Below are positions 6,318 through 7,698 of a stretch of 7,698 bases of DNA, piece after piece. The stretch spans positions 1-7,698 of the forward strand of contig CAMWOF010000108.1 of assembly GCA_947175805.1 (NCBI GenBank). The letters run 5' to 3'. The stretch comes from an uncultured Clostridiaceae bacterium (GTDB lineage: Bacteria > Bacillota > Clostridia > Lachnospirales > Lachnospiraceae). The translations under genes and the position numbers were made by a program. Position 1 is the first letter of the stretch, and each line of letters opens with the position of its first letter. The notes under the pieces were generated by a model. The model made no database searches. It was not told the origin of the DNA and saw nothing but the letters and a program-made list of their open reading frames with translations.

Positions 6318-7646
6318 TTACTCCATCTGCCCCATATAGACCAGCAGCACCGAGATATCAGCCGGCGATACGCCGGAAATCCTCGACGCCTGCCCGATAT
6401 TTTCCGGACGTACCTTATCAAGCTTCTGTCTGGCCTCCTTGCGCAGATTTTGTATGTCATTGTAATCAATGCCAGCCGGAATCCTTCTTTTTTCCAGCTT
6501 TTTAAAATGTGCTACCTGCTGTTCCTGCCGTTTGATATAGCCCTCATACTTTAACTCAATATTTACCTGCTCCACAATCTCCCGATACAAGCGCTCACTG
6601 CTGAAATCCGGTCTCTGATAATCTAGTGGCGCTATTTTTTCGTATGAAAATTCAGGGCGGCGAATCAAATCTGCCATAGAAACCGCAGTTTTTAAAGGAG
6701 TACTGTCATTTACCTCCAAGAATGCCTGTACTGCCCGGCTGGCGCCCACCATCGTTTCATTCAGCCTTGTCACCTCAGAGGTAATCAGATTCCTCTTGCG
6801 GCAAAAAGCCTGATAGCGGTCTTCATCAATCAGTCCGAGCGTATAACCAATCTCCGTTAAACGCAAATCCGCATTATCCTGGCGAAGCAGCAGCCGGTAT
6901 TCTGCCCTGGAGGTCATCATCCGGTACGGCTCTAATGTCTCTTTTGTCACCAGGTCATCTATCAGCACGCCAATATATGCCTGAGAGCGGTCAAGTACAA
7001 TCGGCTCCTCCCCCTTTATCTTTCTGGCGGCATTAATTCCCGCCATAATCCCCTGGGCGGCTGCCTCCTCATACCCGGAGCTGCCGTTAAACTGGCCACC
7101 GCTAAAAAGCCCCTTTATATTCTTAAATTCCAAAGAAGGCTTTAACTGTAATGCATTGATGCAGTCGTACTCTATCGCATAAGCTGCCCGCATGATATTT
7201 GCACGCTCTAAGCCTGGCACCGACCTGTACATGGCATACTGTACATCCTCCGGCAGAGAACTTGACATACCACCAATGTACATTTCATTTGTATTTTCTC
7301 CCTCCGGTTCAATAAATACCTGATGTCTGTCCTTATCAGGAAACTTCATAACCTTATCCTCGATAGATGGACAGTATCTCGGCCCCGTCCCCTCTATGGC
7401 GCCGGAAAACAATGGAGACCTATCAATATTTCTTCGGATTATCCTGTGCGTCTTTTCGTTAGTGTAGGTGAGCCAGCAGGAAACCTGTTCCCTGGAAATA
7501 TCCTCTTCCCTATTTGTAAAGGAGAAGGGAACAATTCTCTCATCGCCCTTCTGTTCCTCCATTTTAGAAAAATCAATGCTCCTCTTGTCAATGCGGGCAG
7601 GCGTTCCGGTTTTAAAGCGGCGGAGCTCCACGAGGATATTCCGCAG
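6318..7646 (-). CDS. mnmG: tRNA uridine-5-carboxymethylaminomethyl modification enzyme MnmG (GidA), C-terminal part
   Basis: The last 442 residues of an FAD-dependent enzyme that is about 620-640 residues when complete. With MnmE it forms the (carboxymethyl)aminomethyl group at U34 of tRNAs reading split codon boxes. Visible family motifs include ELRRFKTGTPARIDKRSIDFSKM near the left end of the protein, CWLTYTNEKTH holding a conserved essential cysteine, GGQFNGSSGYEEAAAQGIMAGINAA for FAD binding, DDLVTKETLEPYRMMTSRAEYRLLLRQDNADLRLT, KYEGYIKRQ, and the C-terminal SRISGVSPADISVLLVYMG that contacts MnmE/tRNA in the family. The N-terminal dinucleotide-binding region is missing. I end the gene at 7646 because upstream bases are sequencing adapter; a GTG at 7629-7631 is an internal Val codon, not a start. 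Residue 5 of the fragment is Leu where the family normally has Gly, so the last codons may contain errors. rsmG follows in the same orientation. Confidence 0.95.
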   Translation of the reverse strand: MRNILVELRRFKTGTPARIDKRSIDFSKMEEQKGDERIVPFSFTNREEDISREQVSCWLTYTNEKTHRIIRRNIDRSPLFSGAIEGTGPRYCPSIEDKVMKFPDKDRHQVFIEPEGENTNEMYIGGMSSSLPEDVQYAMYRSVPGLERANIMRAAYAIEYDCINALQLKPSLEFKNIKGLFSGGQFNGSSGYEEAAAQGIMAGINAARKIKGEEPIVLDRSQAYIGVLIDDLVTKETLEPYRMMTSRAEYRLLLRQDNADLRLTEIGYTLGLIDEDRYQAFCRKRNLITSEVTRLNETMVGASRAVQAFLEVNDSTPLKTAVSMADLIRRPEFSYEKIAPLDYQRPDFSSERLYREIVEQVNIELKYEGYIKRQEQQVAHFKKLEKRRIPAGIDYNDIQNLRKEARQKLDKVRPENIGQASRISGVSPADISVLLVYMGQME

Positions 7647-7698
7647 CTGTCTCTTATACGCATATTCGAGCCGACGGGACCGTAGTAGATGTCGGTAG
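7647..7698. other. Residual Illumina Nextera adapter (non-biological)
   Basis: On the plus strand, 7647-7665 matches the Tn5 mosaic-end adapter read-through (begins CTGTCTCTTATAC) at 17 of 19 positions. Bases 7666-7680 match the following i7-side adapter segment CCGAGCCCACGAGAC at 12 of 15. Eight bases then occupy the index slot (CGTAGTAG, one base from the N702 index CGTACTAG as I recall it). Finally 7689-7698 matches the start of the P7 segment (ATCTCGTATG) at 6 of 10. The order and spacing of all four parts agree. This is untrimmed, error-containing adapter, not genomic sequence. Confidence 0.92.

Noticed and set aside
7629..7631. GTG as the start codon of MnmG
   Set aside because: Matching MnmG residues continue upstream to 7646, and complete family members need about 190 more N-terminal residues including the FAD-binding region.
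1..7646. parS sites (TGTTTCACGTGAAACA-like) expected near parB
   Set aside because: I found no CACGTG-centred palindrome on reading through; any site probably lies outside the window.
7323..7698. Plus-strand open frames at the right end
   Set aside because: They lie opposite conserved mnmG codons and run into adapter sequence; no family motif or ribosome site is present.

Overview
The window looks like chromosomal DNA of a low-to-mid GC Firmicute of class Clostridia, most likely Lachnospiraceae. This rests on recalled family knowledge, not a search: a parB tail followed by a DUF4446 protein and a DUF3881 protein is typical of that group, DUF3881 is largely confined to it, and cytoplasmic LacI-type sensor-GGDEF fusions are common there. 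Shine-Dalgarno sites are strong GGAGG types.

Layout. Positions 1-3629 hold a plus-strand run: the last 72 codons of parB, a DUF4446 membrane-anchored protein, a DUF3881 protein, and a 630-residue diguanylate cyclase with an N-terminal periplasmic-binding-protein-like sensor. An AT-rich gap carries an imperfect inverted repeat and a near-consensus promoter. That promoter starts a second plus-strand unit: tRNA-Arg(CCU), an unrecognised two-helix membrane protein with a coiled coil, and a DEDDh 3'-5' exonuclease with a Cys4 zinc-ribbon-like C-terminus. A perfect 16-bp hairpin flanked by A and T runs separates this from the minus-strand pair mnmG-rsmG and can terminate both directions.

How the genes relate. 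parB, mnmG and rsmG are classic origin-proximal genes (chromosome segregation, tRNA wobble-uridine modification, 16S rRNA methylation). Here mnmG-rsmG converge on the parB-side genes, whereas in Bacillus all run the same way. The tRNA/exonuclease unit adds RNA-related functions, but no joint pathway is evident.

Most notable points. (1) The last 52 bases (7647-7698) are not genomic: they match, with errors, the Illumina Nextera i7-side adapter, so mnmG really breaks off at 7646 and this is a contig end. (2) A diverged 41-bp tandem duplication at the mnmG/rsmG junction copies the rsmG start region out of frame and creates a 21-codon upstream ORF overlapping the true rsmG start. (3) The GGDEF protein keeps the active-site motif but lacks the RxxD inhibitory site. 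I did not find a convincing wholly new system; the unknown membrane protein behind the tRNA is the least explained gene.
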